A stretch of 64,000 nucleotides of DNA from Candidatus Synechococcus spongiarum SP3. Its GTDB lineage: Bacteria > Cyanobacteriota > Cyanobacteriia > PCC-6307 > Cyanobiaceae. The stretch covers positions 1 through 64,000 of the forward strand of contig JXQG01000001.1 of the NCBI GenBank assembly GCA_001007665.1, written 5' to 3'. The notes under the pieces are model-generated. The model did no database searches. It was not told where the DNA came from and worked only from the letters and a program-made list of their open reading frames with translations. Shown piece after piece: positions 45,576-56,835 of the stretch (its first letter is position 1; every line of letters starts with the position of its first letter). A program made the position numbers and the translations under genes.

Positions 45576-45594
45576 GCTCTCAAGCACGATCAGC

Positions 45595-46350
45595 ATGATT
45601 CAGCCCTTGCCTCTACTGATTGCCGTAGTGGATTCTGGCTTGGCTGATGCTTCTCATCGGGGAGAGCTGCTGCTGAACCAAAGCCTCACAGCCCCATGGC
45701 CCCTCAGCCTGGCTGTGGTCACCTTCCTCGGTCTCCTTACATCCCTGGGCCCCTGCTCCCTGTCCCTCCTGCCTGTGACCATGGCGTTTCTGGCGGGAAC
45801 CAAGTCCGGCAAGCTGCGCCCCTGGCAGCGCAGCAGTGCGTTTGCGGGGGGCATTGTTGCCACCCTGACAGGGCTGGGTCTCCTTAGCTCCCTCATGGGC
45901 CGGATCTATGGCCAGACTCCTGCGTTGGTGACCGCTTTGGTGGCTGGTCTGGCATTGGTCATGGGCCTCAACCTCCTGGGGTTGCTGCCCATGGCTTGGC
46001 CCACAGGACCGACAGGGCAATGGCTCCGCCACCGCATCCCATCGGCACTTGCCCCCATGGCAGCGGGGTTGGCCTTTGGACTGGCGGCCTCTCCCTGCAC
46101 GACACCTGTTCTGGCTGTCCTCCTGGCCTGGATTGGCAGTGCCGGCCGGCCCCTGCTGGGTGCCGTGCTTCTGGCTGGTTTTGGGGTGGGACAAGTGTTG
46201 CCCCTCCTCCTGGTGGGAACCGCTGCCGCGTCCCTACCCCGACTGCTGGCGCTCCGTTCCTGGACCCAGTGGATTCCACGTCTCAGCGGTGCCGTCCTGG
46301 TGTCGGTTGGCAGCATCCTTTTTCTCTCGCAGATCCCCATGCCCTCTTAA
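45595..46350 (+). CDS. ccdA: cytochrome c biogenesis protein CcdA
   Basis: VVTFLGLLTSLGPCSLSLLPVTMAFLAG..., AFGLAASPCTTPVLAVLLAWI. Confidence 0.92.
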   Translation: MIQPLPLLIAVVDSGLADASHRGELLLNQSLTAPWPLSLAVVTFLGLLTSLGPCSLSLLPVTMAFLAGTKSGKLRPWQRSSAFAGGIVATLTGLGLLSSLMGRIYGQTPALVTALVAGLALVMGLNLLGLLPMAWPTGPTGQWLRHRIPSALAPMAAGLAFGLAASPCTTPVLAVLLAWIGSAGRPLLGAVLLAGFGVGQVLPLLLVGTAAASLPRLLALRSWTQWIPRLSGAVLVSVGSILFLSQIPMPS

Positions 46351-46354
46351 AGCC

Positions 46355-47671
46355 ATGGCATCCGCTGCACAGGTCTTCCGCCCCGGACAACGGCTCCTTG
46401 CCCTGCTGGGCGACCTGCGTTTGGCCATTGGCTTGCTGCTGCTCATTGCCCTTGCCAGTGCCCTGGGTACAGCCCTGCCCCAAAATGAACCCGCTAGCGC
46501 TTATCACGACCATTACGACGCTCAACCCTGGCTGGGGCTGCTGACAGCGACCCCCATTCTGGCTCTGCGGTTGGATCACGTCTATTCCAGTGGGTGGTTT
46601 CTTGCACTTCTTGCACTCCTGGCCACCTCCCTCGCCACATGCAGCATCCGACGCCAATGGCCTGCCCTGCGATCAGGATTGCAGTGGGTGGACCACCAGC
46701 ATCCCCACCAATTGAGCCAATACACTGTTGGACTCACACGGGAGGCGGGGCCCCAAAGCCTCCGAAACCTGGCCCAACTTCTGCGGCAGAACAGCTGGAA
46801 GGTACAGCAGAAGCCAGGGCGACTGTCGGCCAGGCAAGGGGTGATCGCCAGCCGGAGCGGCCCCCTCCTGGTTCATGTGGGTTTGATTGTGCTGATGACG
46901 GGTGCAGCCTGGGGTGTGCTGGGGGGGCAACGACTGGAGCGTTTTCTGGCGCCTGGCCGAACTTTGGATCTGGTGGACCGCCAAGGGGAAACCCGGCTGT
47001 CGATTCAGCTACAGGATTTTTCTGTGGATCGAGATGCACGCGGTCAGGCGCAGCAGTTCCACTCTCAACTGCTGTTTTCCTCACCTGCCATGGCCGCCGC
47101 ACGCCCCGTGGAGATCAGTGTCAACCATCCTGCCCGCATGGGTGGCGTGACGGTGTACCAGGCTGACTGGCAGGTGGCTGCTCTGACGGTGCAACTAGGC
47201 GGAAGTCCCCGGTTGCAGTTTCCACTCCAGCCTCTGCCCAGCTTGGGGGAGCAGGTTTGGGGAGTCGCCATACCAACGCGCCCGGACGGGTCTCATCCGG
47301 TGTTACTCACCGTTGCCAGTGAACAGGGGCCTGTGCTGGTGTACGACAGCAATGGGGAGAAACTGGGAGCACTGCGGGTTGCCAGCCCCCCGCTGGACGT
47401 GGATGGACTGCCCATTCGCATCACCCATGTTCTGCCCGCCAGTGGCCTGCTGATCAAGCAGGATCCTGGCGTTCCTCTGGTCTACACAGGATTTGCCGTG
47501 GTCCTGCTGGGCGGTGGCCTGAGTGTAGTGGCCAGCCGCAAGCTCTGGGCCGTTGCAGCCCAAGGCCATCTTCACGTGGCCGGCATCAGCAACCGGAATG
47601 TGGTGGGTTTTGGTGAGGCATTGCCCCGTTTACTGGACTCCCTCACTGACGCTGACCATGGTGAACCGTAA
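46355..47671 (+). CDS. ccs1: cytochrome c biogenesis protein Ccs1/ResB
   Basis: FRPGQRLLALLGDLRLAIGLLLLIALASALGTALPQNEPASAYHDHYD; adjacent to ccdA. Confidence 0.92.
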   Translation: MASAAQVFRPGQRLLALLGDLRLAIGLLLLIALASALGTALPQNEPASAYHDHYDAQPWLGLLTATPILALRLDHVYSSGWFLALLALLATSLATCSIRRQWPALRSGLQWVDHQHPHQLSQYTVGLTREAGPQSLRNLAQLLRQNSWKVQQKPGRLSARQGVIASRSGPLLVHVGLIVLMTGAAWGVLGGQRLERFLAPGRTLDLVDRQGETRLSIQLQDFSVDRDARGQAQQFHSQLLFSSPAMAAARPVEISVNHPARMGGVTVYQADWQVAALTVQLGGSPRLQFPLQPLPSLGEQVWGVAIPTRPDGSHPVLLTVASEQGPVLVYDSNGEKLGALRVASPPLDVDGLPIRITHVLPASGLLIKQDPGVPLVYTGFAVVLLGGGLSVVASRKLWAVAAQGHLHVAGISNRNVVGFGEALPRLLDSLTDADHGEP

Positions 47672-48038
47672 TCACCGTGTGAACATTGCCCCGGGGTGAA
47701 AAGTCAGCCACCAACTCCATCCAGCGGGGTGAGCAGGCCGTGACGCAGTCGTCCAGAATACGGTTGGCCACTTCTTCATGGGAAATGCAGTGGTCTCGCC
47801 AACTGTTGACATAGAGCTTGAGGGCCTTGAGTTCCAGGACTTTGGGGCCAGGCTGGTAATGAAGACGCAACACGGCAAAGTCGGGATAGCCGGAGAAAGG
47901 GCACTTGCATGTGAAGTCCGGCAGCTCAACGGCGATGTGGTAGGGGCGGGCAGGGGTGGGGTTGTCGAAGCAGCTCAGCTCAGCGGCAGCAATGGCCCGC
48001 TCCCCGTAGTGGGGCGTGATGGTTTGGCGCTCTGTCAT
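47643..48038 (-). CDS. queF: preQ(1) synthase QueF
   Basis: YHIAVELPDFTCKCPFSGYPDFAVLRLHYQPGPKVLELKALKLYVNSWRDHCISHEE. Confidence 0.95.
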   Translation of the reverse strand: MTERQTITPHYGERAIAAAELSCFDNPTPARPYHIAVELPDFTCKCPFSGYPDFAVLRLHYQPGPKVLELKALKLYVNSWRDHCISHEEVANRILDDCVTACSPRWMELVADFSPRGNVHTVITVHHGQRQ

Positions 48039-48351
48039 GCTGGATGGATGGTGCAGAAAACGTGCAGAAAACGTCTGGAAAGAGCTGTGGCCTTCACCCT
48101 ACAGAGGGGTAGGATGGCCGCATTTCTGAAGTCTTTCCAAAGATTTGTCAATCAACCCGTAAAATGCTTGTCATGAACAGTGTAGAAGACCTAGGCATGA
48201 GGTCGAGGACAAAACGTTGGGCGCACCACAGGCTCCGGCTTCAGGTGCGCTGGAAGTAGCCAAACCGCGACGGTGAAGCAACGCACCTCTTCAACAAAGC
48301 GGATTTCGCCAGTCCATTGCTGGTATTGCCCGTTCTGTGGAGGTTTCTCTC

Positions 48352-48558
48352 ATGGTCCAACTCAAGTATCGTGGTGTTGATTACGACACCGCCCAGCGCT
48401 CTGATCTCAGTGATCAACCGGTGGAACACGTTTACCGTGGCATCCACTTCAACAAGGCTCCTCGCCACGAGGCCGATGTCCTGTCGGATCGATCTGTGCG
48501 CGTGAGCTATCGGGGAGCAGTCTATGAGACTCGCATCGCCGAGGCTCTGAAGCGCTGA
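48352..48558 (+). CDS. DUF4278-like small protein
   Basis: MVQLKYRGVDYDTAQRSDLSDQPVEHVYRGIHFNKAPR...VSYRGAVYETRI. Confidence 0.75.
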   Translation: MVQLKYRGVDYDTAQRSDLSDQPVEHVYRGIHFNKAPRHEADVLSDRSVRVSYRGAVYETRIAEALKR

Positions 48559-48602
48559 TTCAGTAGCCATAGCTACTGAAAAACAGAGGCCACACACCAC
48601 TA

Positions 48603-48899
48603 ATGGCAAAGGAATCAACACTTTCCTCGATGGATTTGTTCCTGAGCCCGGTGGCTGGTGTGGCTTCTTCTGTATCCTCAGCGCCTTTAGCCTCCGCTGG
48701 CGCCTCTTCTCTCCCCGCCCAGCGAATTTCTGTCCATAGTGTTCTGGGAATGTTATGGCTCCAGTTGCACTTTGAAAATTGCCACTGGGACTCTCTGGCT
48801 GCCGGGTGTGTTGAGCTTGAGCCCGACACCTTGTCGGAGTTTCTTTCGGACTGCTCCGCCGCTGGTGTAGTTTGCTCTAGTCCGCTGCCACAGGCCTAA
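48603..48899 (+). CDS. small hypothetical protein upstream of glnB
   Basis: 98-aa ORF with LQLHFENCHWDSLAAGCVELEPDTLSEFLSDC; fits the gap between neighbours. Confidence 0.5.
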   Translation: MAKESTLSSMDLFLSPVAGVASSVSSAPLASAGASSLPAQRISVHSVLGMLWLQLHFENCHWDSLAAGCVELEPDTLSEFLSDCSAAGVVCSSPLPQA

Positions 48900-48921
48900 G
48901 CACGCGCCATTGGGCATGTAA

Positions 48922-49305
<384 letters not shown>

Positions 49306-49324
49306 GAGGAGGTCAGGTCCTGGT

Positions 49325-50155
49325 TCAAACCCCAGCAGCGCGTGGATTGTTTTGGCCAAGGGCTGCCTGAACCGTTTCTTCCACCTGTTCCGGCTCAACA
49401 GTGGGCCGTCCCTCCCCCTTGTCAGGCCGCACCAAGTGGAGCCAGTACTCCTGGTTGCCGGCAGCACCCTTGATGGGTGAGGGCGCCAGCCCCACGGCCC
49501 ACCAGTTGAGGCTGTCTGCCTTGGCCTGAACAGATTTGATGGCGCTGGCCTGTGCCTGGGCATCCCGCACCACCCCGCCGCGACCCACCAGCGCCCGCCC
49601 CACTTCAAATTGGGGCTTGATCAATACAGCTGCCTCCTGAGGTGGTTTTAACATGGCTTTCAGCACCGGCAAAACCAGACCCAGAGAAATGAAAGCAAGA
49701 TCGGCTACCGCCAAATCGGCCCAGACGTCATCAGGTCCATACAGCGCGGCGGGAGTGAGGTAACGCAGATTGCAGCGTTCTTTGAGCACCAGGCGCGGAT
49801 CCTGACGTAAACGCCACGCCACCTGCCCATAGCCCACATCCACCCCATAGATGCGCCGGCAGCCCTGTTGAAGCAGGCAATCCGTAAAGCCGCCGGTGGA
49901 GATGCCAGCATCCAGGGCTGTGCGGGCAGCCACCTGCAACCCAAAGGCACGGATGGCCCCCAGCAATTTCTCACCGCCGCGGGAGACAAACCGGTCCTGC
50001 TGCTGCACCTGCAGGGCCAGACCACAACGAGTGGCCTGGCCAGGCTTGTCCAGGATTTGGGCGCCACTGCGCACCCAGCCCGCCCGAATCCAGCGCTGGG
50101 CTTGCTGGCGGCTGGGGGCCAAGCCCCGCTCCACCAAAAGCTGATCCAACCGCAT
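49325..50155 (-). CDS. TlyA family RNA methyltransferase / hemolysin A-like
   Basis: MRLDQLLVERGLAPSRQQAQRWIRAG (S4), DAGISTGGFTDCLLQQGCRRIYGVDVGYGQ. Confidence 0.9.
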   Translation of the reverse strand: MRLDQLLVERGLAPSRQQAQRWIRAGWVRSGAQILDKPGQATRCGLALQVQQQDRFVSRGGEKLLGAIRAFGLQVAARTALDAGISTGGFTDCLLQQGCRRIYGVDVGYGQVAWRLRQDPRLVLKERCNLRYLTPAALYGPDDVWADLAVADLAFISLGLVLPVLKAMLKPPQEAAVLIKPQFEVGRALVGRGGVVRDAQAQASAIKSVQAKADSLNWWAVGLAPSPIKGAAGNQEYWLHLVRPDKGEGRPTVEPEQVEETVQAALGQNNPRAAGV

Positions 50156-50260
50156 CTGTCCTTGTCCCATAGCTGGTGTTGGGTGACCCCAATCCTGAAT
50201 CCTGGCCTGGCGGTTTCCCCTCAGCGAGCCGGTAGGTTATCCATTGTGTTGTAGCAGATT

Positions 50261-51556
50261 GTGATTGAACGCTATAGCCTCCCGGACATGGCGGCCGTCT
50301 GGAGCGATGAGGCTCGCTATCAGCGCTGGCTGGAGGTGGAATTGGCTGCTTGCGAAGCCAACTGTCAGTTGGGACGGATTCCCCCTGAGGCCATGGAGGA
50401 CATCCGGGCCAAAGCCGGCTTCCAGGTGGAGCGGATTCTCCAAATTGAAGCCCAGGTGCGCCACGACGTCATTGCGTTTCTCACCAATGTGAACGAGCAG
50501 GTGGGCGGCGCGGGACGCTATATCCATATGGGCATGACCAGCAGTGACGTGCTGGACACTGCCCTGGCTCTGCAAATGAAGGCGGCGGTGGCGCTGCTGC
50601 GGCAAGAACTCGGCCAACTGGAGACCGCCATCCGCCAACAGGCGCAGCGTCACAAGCATACGGCCATGATCGGTCGCTCCCACGGCATCCACGGAGAACC
50701 CATCACCTTGGGGTTCAAGCTGGCTGGCTGGCTGGCGGAAGTGCAGCGCCACCAGGAGCGCCTGGCCCGGCTGGAGCAGGTGGTGGCCGTGGGTCAGATC
50801 AGTGGGGCCATGGGCACCTACGCCAACATTGATCCCCGTGTAGAAGCCATGGTCTGCACCCGGTTGGGCCTCGTCCCCGACACCGTCAGCACCCAGGTGA
50901 TCAGTCGTGATCGCCATGCCGAATATGTGCAAACCATGGCCCTGGTGGGGTCAACGCTGGATCGTTTCTCGACGGAGATCCGCAACCTTCAGCGGACCGA
51001 TGTACTGGAGGTGGAAGAGCACTTCGCCAAGGGGCAGAAGGGCAGCTCTGCCATGCCCCACAAGCGCAACCCCATCCGCAGTGAACGCATCAGCGGCCTG
51101 GCGCGGCTCCTGCGGGGCTATGCCATGGCAGCCCTGGAGAACATGCCCCTTTGGCATGAACGGGACATCAGCCACAGCTCGGCCGAGCGGGTCATCCTGC
51201 CCGATTGCTCCACCACCCTTCACTTCATGCTGCGGGAGATGACTGCTGTGGTGGCTGGTCTGGTGATCTACCCCGAGACCATGCTCCGCAACATGACCGT
51301 CTACGGCGGAGTGATCTTTAGTCAGCAGGTGATGCTGGCGCTGGTGGCTGCCGGTCTCAGTCGCGAGGAGGCCTACGCTCTGGTGCAACACCATGCCCAC
51401 AAGGCCTGGAACCAGCCGGGTGGCGACTTCCAGGCCAGCCTGGCCGCTGATCCACGGGTGACGACCCACCTGAGCAGGGAAGCGCTGGCGGCGTGTTGTT
51501 CTCCCCAACAGCACCAGACGAACCTGGATCGGATTTGGCGGCGTCTGGGACTGTGA
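50261..51556 (+). CDS. purB: adenylosuccinate lyase
   Basis: MIERYSLPDMAAVWSDEARYQRWLEVELAACEA..., KGSSAMPHKRNPIRSERISGLARLLRG. Confidence 0.97.
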   Translation: MIERYSLPDMAAVWSDEARYQRWLEVELAACEANCQLGRIPPEAMEDIRAKAGFQVERILQIEAQVRHDVIAFLTNVNEQVGGAGRYIHMGMTSSDVLDTALALQMKAAVALLRQELGQLETAIRQQAQRHKHTAMIGRSHGIHGEPITLGFKLAGWLAEVQRHQERLARLEQVVAVGQISGAMGTYANIDPRVEAMVCTRLGLVPDTVSTQVISRDRHAEYVQTMALVGSTLDRFSTEIRNLQRTDVLEVEEHFAKGQKGSSAMPHKRNPIRSERISGLARLLRGYAMAALENMPLWHERDISHSSAERVILPDCSTTLHFMLREMTAVVAGLVIYPETMLRNMTVYGGVIFSQQVMLALVAAGLSREEAYALVQHHAHKAWNQPGGDFQASLAADPRVTTHLSREALAACCSPQQHQTNLDRIWRRLGL

Positions 51557-51668
51557 AGGGCTCTACCGCGATGTTATCCACTTCCGGGAGGGGAGAGGGA
51601 AAGCGGAACCGTTTTGGAGGTGCCCAGAGGTTTCTTAAGATCAAAAAACACTTGCCTCGCCCCACGTT

Positions 51669-52979
51669 TTGTCCACGATCAACTCTTCTGCGGAGCTCCT
51701 GCACCGTGCCCAGCGGGTGCGCCGCGGCGCCTTGGCTTTGGCCCAATGCAGTGATGTGCAGCGCATCACTGCGCTGGAGGCCATGGCCAAGGCCTTGGAG
51801 AATCATGGGGACGCCATTGTGGTGGCCAACAAGGTGGATCAGGATGCCGCTGCACGAGAGGGCTTGGCGGCCCCGTTATTGGCGCGTCTCAAGCTCGACG
51901 GGGCCAAGCTGGCGGGTTGCATCCAGGGCCTACGGGAGGTGGCCGCGCTGCCGGACCCCATCGGACATCGTCAGATGCATCGAGAACTGGCGGCGGGACT
52001 CAGACTGGAACGGGTGACCGTCCCCCTAGGGGTGTTGGGCGTCATCTTTGAGTCTCGACCCGATGCGGTCATCCAGATTGCCGCTCTGGCCATTCGCTCC
52101 GGTAACGGCGCCATCCTCAAGGGTGGCCGGGAAGCGCTGAACACATGCCAGGCCATTGTCACAGTGTTACAGGAAGGTTTGACCAACAGCGCCGTGGATC
52201 CCGACAGCCTGGACCTGCTCACCAGCCGCGAGGAGACCATGGCCTTGCTCCAACTGGATGACCTGGTGGATTTAATTGTGCCCCGTGGCTCCAACGACTT
52301 TGTCCGCCATATCCAGGAGAGGAGCAACCGCATCCCCGTGCTGGGCCATGCTGACGGGGTCTGCCACCTCTATGTGGACCAACGGGTGAACATCGACATG
52401 GCCATTGCCGTGGCGCTGGATGCCAAAACCCAATATCCCGCAGCGTGCAACACCATTGAGACGCTCCTGGTGCATCGCCACGTGGCCCGGCACTTTTTGC
52501 CGCCGGCCATTCAGGCCTTCACCGCTGCTGGCGTGACGTTGCGAGGCGACGAGCAGGCCATGGCGCTGGGCGTGCCCGAAGCCGCCACTCCAGAAGACTG
52601 GGGGCATGAATATCTGGATCTGATTTTGGCAGTCCGCGTGGTGGAGGACCTGGAAGCCGCCTTGGAGCACATTCGCCGCCATGGTTCCCGCCACACCGAT
52701 GTCATCTGCACAGACGACGAGGCCGCTGCCACTCGTTTCCTCAATACCGTGGACAGTGCCGGGGTGTTTCATAACTGCTCCAGCCGCTTTGCCGATGGCT
52801 TCCGCTACGGATTTGGCGCTGAAGTGGGCATCAGTACCCAGACCATGCCCCCCCGGGGACCTGTGGGCCTGGAGGGGTTGGTGACCTACCGCTACCGCCT
52901 CCGTGGCCATGGCCACACCGTGGCCCCCTTTGCCTGTGGTGATCAGCGCTTCTCCCACAGGGATCTCCCGGAAACTTGA
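51669..52979 (+). CDS. proA: gamma-glutamyl phosphate reductase
   Basis: [74 protein letters not shown]. Confidence 0.96.
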   Translation: MSTINSSAELLHRAQRVRRGALALAQCSDVQRITALEAMAKALENHGDAIVVANKVDQDAAAREGLAAPLLARLKLDGAKLAGCIQGLREVAALPDPIGHRQMHRELAAGLRLERVTVPLGVLGVIFESRPDAVIQIAALAIRSGNGAILKGGREALNTCQAIVTVLQEGLTNSAVDPDSLDLLTSREETMALLQLDDLVDLIVPRGSNDFVRHIQERSNRIPVLGHADGVCHLYVDQRVNIDMAIAVALDAKTQYPAACNTIETLLVHRHVARHFLPPAIQAFTAAGVTLRGDEQAMALGVPEAATPEDWGHEYLDLILAVRVVEDLEAALEHIRRHGSRHTDVICTDDEAAATRFLNTVDSAGVFHNCSSRFADGFRYGFGAEVGISTQTMPPRGPVGLEGLVTYRYRLRGHGHTVAPFACGDQRFSHRDLPET

Positions 52980-52998
52980 GACTGGAGACCTGAGACCC

Positions 52999-53388
52999 AT
53001 GAACAGCAGCAATCCGCCTGCAGCCCTTGGCGATGCGATCCACGTGGAGGGCCTGAAGGTGTGGGCACGGGTGGGGGTGTTGCCGGAAGAACGCAGCCTG
53101 GGGCAGTGGTTTGTGGTAGACCTCACTCTTTGGCTTGACTTGGCCCCCGCTGGCCGGTCTGATGACCTGTCCCTCACCGTGGACTACGGCCAGGCCGTCG
53201 CCGCCATCCAGGCCTGTGCCGAGAAGATGGTGTGCCACACCGTGGAGTGTTTTTCCGAGGCCATCCTGGATCAAGTGGGGAAGATCTGTGGACCATGGCC
53301 GGTTCGTCTCATCCTGCGCAAATGCCATCCCCCCATCCCTGGCTTTGATGGCTCCATCAGCGTGGAGCGCTGGCGGTTCGCTGGATGA
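52999..53388 (+). CDS. folB: dihydroneopterin aldolase
   Basis: DAIHVEGLKVWARVGVLPEERSLGQWFVVDLTL...LTVDYGQAVAAIQACAEKMVCHTVECFSEAI. Confidence 0.92.
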   Translation: MNSSNPPAALGDAIHVEGLKVWARVGVLPEERSLGQWFVVDLTLWLDLAPAGRSDDLSLTVDYGQAVAAIQACAEKMVCHTVECFSEAILDQVGKICGPWPVRLILRKCHPPIPGFDGSISVERWRFAG

Positions 53389-53439
53389 CTCCCATATCCC
53401 GCTACCATCTGGAACATCCGCCCTTGCCGCTGCATCACC

Positions 53440-54240
53440 ATGGCGCTTCCCCAAGAGCTTCTGGTGAGCACGCTGTTGAGAGCCAGGGTTCAGGATGACC
53501 AGGGAGCTGACCATGGTGTAGGGCATCAGGTGTGGATGCACCCACCAGCCCATCGAGTGTTGGGTTGGGCCAGTCGGCCCACCAGCTTTGGACCCACCCG
53601 CTCTGTGTGGCGCCTCAATCAACTGCGCCAACTGCAAGGGGATGTGGCGGTGGTCAGCGAGACTCCCGCCCAGACCCAGCAAAGCACCCTGGATTTGCTG
53701 CCTACCATCATGGGCGCCCATCTCTACAGCCCTGACGGACTGGCCCTAGGCAGCGTGGTTGATGCTGTGGTGATCCTTCCAACCGGCGCCATTGGCCACT
53801 ATCTGGTAGCCCGCAGTGATCCACGTCTGCCGGCCACGAGCCGTTGGCGGCTGCAACCGAACACCATTCTGGATCAACAGCCGGGCCGGGTGGTGGCTGC
53901 TGTGGGCACCTTGGATGACTTGCCCCTGGTCCGGACTGGTCTGCGCACCCGAGCACTGCAGACCAGTCAACGCTGGCGGGAGCGGCTCCAGGAGACCACC
54001 GTTCAGGCAGGTCGCCATCTGGAAGACTGGCTCCACAGTGCTCCGTTGCCCAAGCACCATAGGAATAGGAGCCAAGGCCCAAGGCGGCAGCGGGAGGACA
54101 TCCTCCATACTGATTTCTCAGGTAGTGGTCAGGGACCTGAGCGAGAGGTTTGGGATGCCTGGGAACACCCTCCCCATCGCCAGCCTTTTTCCCATCAGGA
54201 CAGCGAGATCCGCGATCCTGATCATGAGTCATGGATTTGA
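53440..54240 (+). CDS. PRC-barrel domain protein
   Basis: 266 aa; IMGAHLYSPDGLALGSVVDAVVILPTGAIGHYLVARSDPRLPATSRWRLQ; distal part may be shifted. Confidence 0.65.
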   Translation: MALPQELLVSTLLRARVQDDQGADHGVGHQVWMHPPAHRVLGWASRPTSFGPTRSVWRLNQLRQLQGDVAVVSETPAQTQQSTLDLLPTIMGAHLYSPDGLALGSVVDAVVILPTGAIGHYLVARSDPRLPATSRWRLQPNTILDQQPGRVVAAVGTLDDLPLVRTGLRTRALQTSQRWRERLQETTVQAGRHLEDWLHSAPLPKHHRNRSQGPRRQREDILHTDFSGSGQGPEREVWDAWEHPPHRQPFSHQDSEIRDPDHESWI

Positions 54241-54959
54241 AGACCGAATTGGTCGAGACGGAAACGGCGCAAAATCCTTGATCTGGCTTTGGCGGCGATT
54301 GACCGCCACCAAAGGCAATGCGCCAATTCGCGATTGAGCCATTTCGCTCTTTCCAAGAGCATCCCTCATCAGAGCAAGGCGTGGGCAACGTCTGGATTGC
54401 GTGGGTAGCTTTTCTCTGGATCCAGCTGTTGTAAGCGTTGCAAGCTGGGTCTTGCTGTCAGGTTCAACCGTGGTGCCTGGATAGGGAGAGGACACAAGAC
54501 GGTGACCCGCGCCAAGTCAGCCAGCCTTTCATCCGCAGCGGACAAAAGCCTGGAAGCCACCCCCACCAAGCGGGGTGAACGGGGGCAATTCGTAGCCTCC
54601 ATGCGCAGCGACCGCCAGGATTGACGCCGGCCGTCACCGTGGGCAGCAAAACCTGGCCAGTGCAATGGCTTTACTTGCTGCAGGTTTGCAATCATCCGCA
54701 AAGGCACATCCCGATGTGGTGGCGGAAAGTCTGACAAGTGCTCAAGGGCGTCAGGTGCTGCCCCGCCCAAATGGTGGCCAACCAGAAGTTTGGGCTACGC
54801 AGTGAGGTTTTGAAACCCATTCGCTACTTGCCCATTGCCTCCCCGGTTGACGAGAGATCTGGAGCGTTCCTCTGGGCACCGCAGTGATCCTTTCGAGGCA
54901 GGCTTCCAGGCCGTTGCCGCCACGCCCCAGCGCACCCGTGACGCCCGACTCCGCAAAAT

Positions 54960-55935
54960 CAGCCAGGTCCTGCAGATTGCCATTCCCCAACTTCAGGGTC
55001 TCACCTTGGAGGAGGGCGAGGGTGGGTACTCATACTTGCGCATCTGGACCTGTCCTGGATGTCAGCAGCGCCCAGAAGAGTGTGGGCACGGTCTCAGCAC
55101 AGGGGAAGAGGGTCTGGGTTTTGATGCGGCGTCGGAATCCCCTGTTGCGCTGTTCGATGGCATTGGTGGTGCGTACCGCTTTCCACAGGGACGAATGCAC
55201 ATCGATGAAGCAGAACAAGCCGCTCACCCGCTTCTTGGAGGCTGTCGGCGACGCCAGGGCACTTGCGTCGCCATTTGTGCAGGAAGGCTTTGCGCCGCTC
55301 CTGCACGTCGGCAGCACTCGGGGCATCGATCATGTCCCGGTCGTCCGCGTTCAACTCGTCCTGCAGCAGCTTCGGAGCATGGGCCAGAAGATTGGGGCGC
55401 TTGTGAAGAGTACAGCGTTGGACCGGCAGACTCTCACCTCAGACGGTGGTGACGGCGGCCTCCAGACCCGGCGCACCATCGATGGTCGCCAGTGCGGGCT
55501 GCGGCAGGCCACGGGCATCCAGCTTCTCAAGGAACTATCGCCCTGCCGTCGTGCTCTCCCCTGCCATGGGCTGAACCGCCAAGAGGACCTTCTGTCCGTC
55601 TCGTCGCACGCCCAAGGCCACCAGCGCCGAGATGGCGGTGGCTTTCTTGTCCAGCCGTGTCTGGACCACCCTGCCGTCCAGCAACAGATGGACGATGTCT
55701 TCCTCAGCCAGGCTGTGGTGGCGCCACGCTTACCAGTTCGCCTTCACCTTGCACCATGTGCGGCTCACCCCGTCTTTGTTGACGGCTCCTTTGAAGAGGG
55801 CGAACAACACCTTCCTCACCCGTCGTGCATGGGTGCTGGCCAGGTAAGCCAACGGGATCAACTCTCCACTTCCTGGTGCGGCGTTCATAGGCTCCCACTG
55901 CCGGGGAGCGCCGTTCACAGAGCAGCGGTTAAGGT
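54960..55935 (-). pseudogene. IS256-family (mutator) transposase remnant
   Basis: VRKVLFALFKGAVNKDGVSRTWCKVKANW, SLWKAVRTTNAIEQRNRGFRRRIKTQTLFPCAETVPTLFWALL in several frames. Confidence 0.8.
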
Positions 55936-55939
55936 CTCA

Positions 55940-56190
55940 AGCGGTTTGTGGTCATTCCTGCTTCCATCGGTGATCCTGAACGCTACGATGTGGACCTTGT
56001 GGTGGATGAACGGCAGCAGCAGGCGAGGCATCAGGCTCACAAACCGACCATAGTTGGGGAGTTCACCAAAGCAGTCCCGGTACTCTTGTCTGAGGTCATC
56101 GAGCTGGAAATGCTTGACATCCTTGTAAGCTGAGATATAAAATAGCACCATGATGAACAGCATCCATGAGGAGGCCTTCCGCTTGTATGA
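55940..56190 (-). pseudogene. IS982-like transposase N-terminal fragment
   Basis: MLFIMVLFYISAYKDVKHFQLDDLRQEYRDCFGELPNYGRFVSLMPRLLLPFIHHK. Confidence 0.55.
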
Positions 56191-56401
56191 ATGGCATAGA
56201 TACCGAATCAGACCATGCCCGATTGGGAACCAGTCTCCTCTCCCCCCACCGCAACATCTGGAAAGCCGCAACAACAGCCACCAGCAGGGGTGCCCTCTCC
56301 CCAGAAGGCTTCTCCCAACACCTAACCTGGGGAGCAAGGCGACTGTCCCCTTGCTCCCCTTATCCAGGATTGGAGTTAAATAAGCATCGGGACTGTGAAC
56401 T

Positions 56402-56833
56402 TCACGGGTTAGATACGACTGCGTCGTAGATTGCCTCCGCTATCTTCTCAACCATGTCCACAGCATTGCTCACCATCATCCTGTCCATTGGCCAACGTTC
56501 CTCAAATGGTGAAAGAACCATGTCCGCTTCGTGTGCAATTTGGTTTCTTCTGTCGATTATTCTACGCAAATCTTCTGTTACTTCTTTTGGAGCACTGCCC
56601 ATGCGTCGACCTACGTTCTCCCATAGAGAAATATCTGAAATCAGCCGAATTGCTTCCGATATTCTTCCTGGATCCTGAAAACTGCGGTATCTGTTGTGGG
56701 TTCTGATCTTACTGTCAATCCATTGTTCTCCCGCTTTGTCTACAATTCCGGTCAGAGCGTTCTCAAGTGATACTTGGAATCTAAGGAATCTCCCAGTGCG
56801 TGGACGGTTGCCCCTATATGCTTCAATCATGCC
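56402..56833 (-). pseudogene. HEPN-domain protein, C-terminal portion (RiboL-PSP-HEPN-like), separated from its N-terminus by IS630
   Basis: VSLENALTGIVDKAGEQWIDSKIRTHNRYRSFQDPGRISEAIRL...VTEDLRRIIDRRNQIAHEADMV; RX4H motif RNQIAH. Confidence 0.75.
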
Positions 56834-56835
56834 TA

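Noticed and set aside
48560-48585. Hairpin cagtagccatagctactg as terminator
   Set aside because: Stem is real but not followed by a T-run on either strand, so terminator function is unsupported.
49310-49350. tRNA-like ggttcaaaccccag at ~49320
   Set aside because: Lies at the 3' end of the TlyA-like gene with no acceptor stem or cloverleaf.
54369-54770. 133-aa minus-strand ORF possibly an oxidase fragment
   Set aside because: Too weak to assign; no reliable motif recognised.
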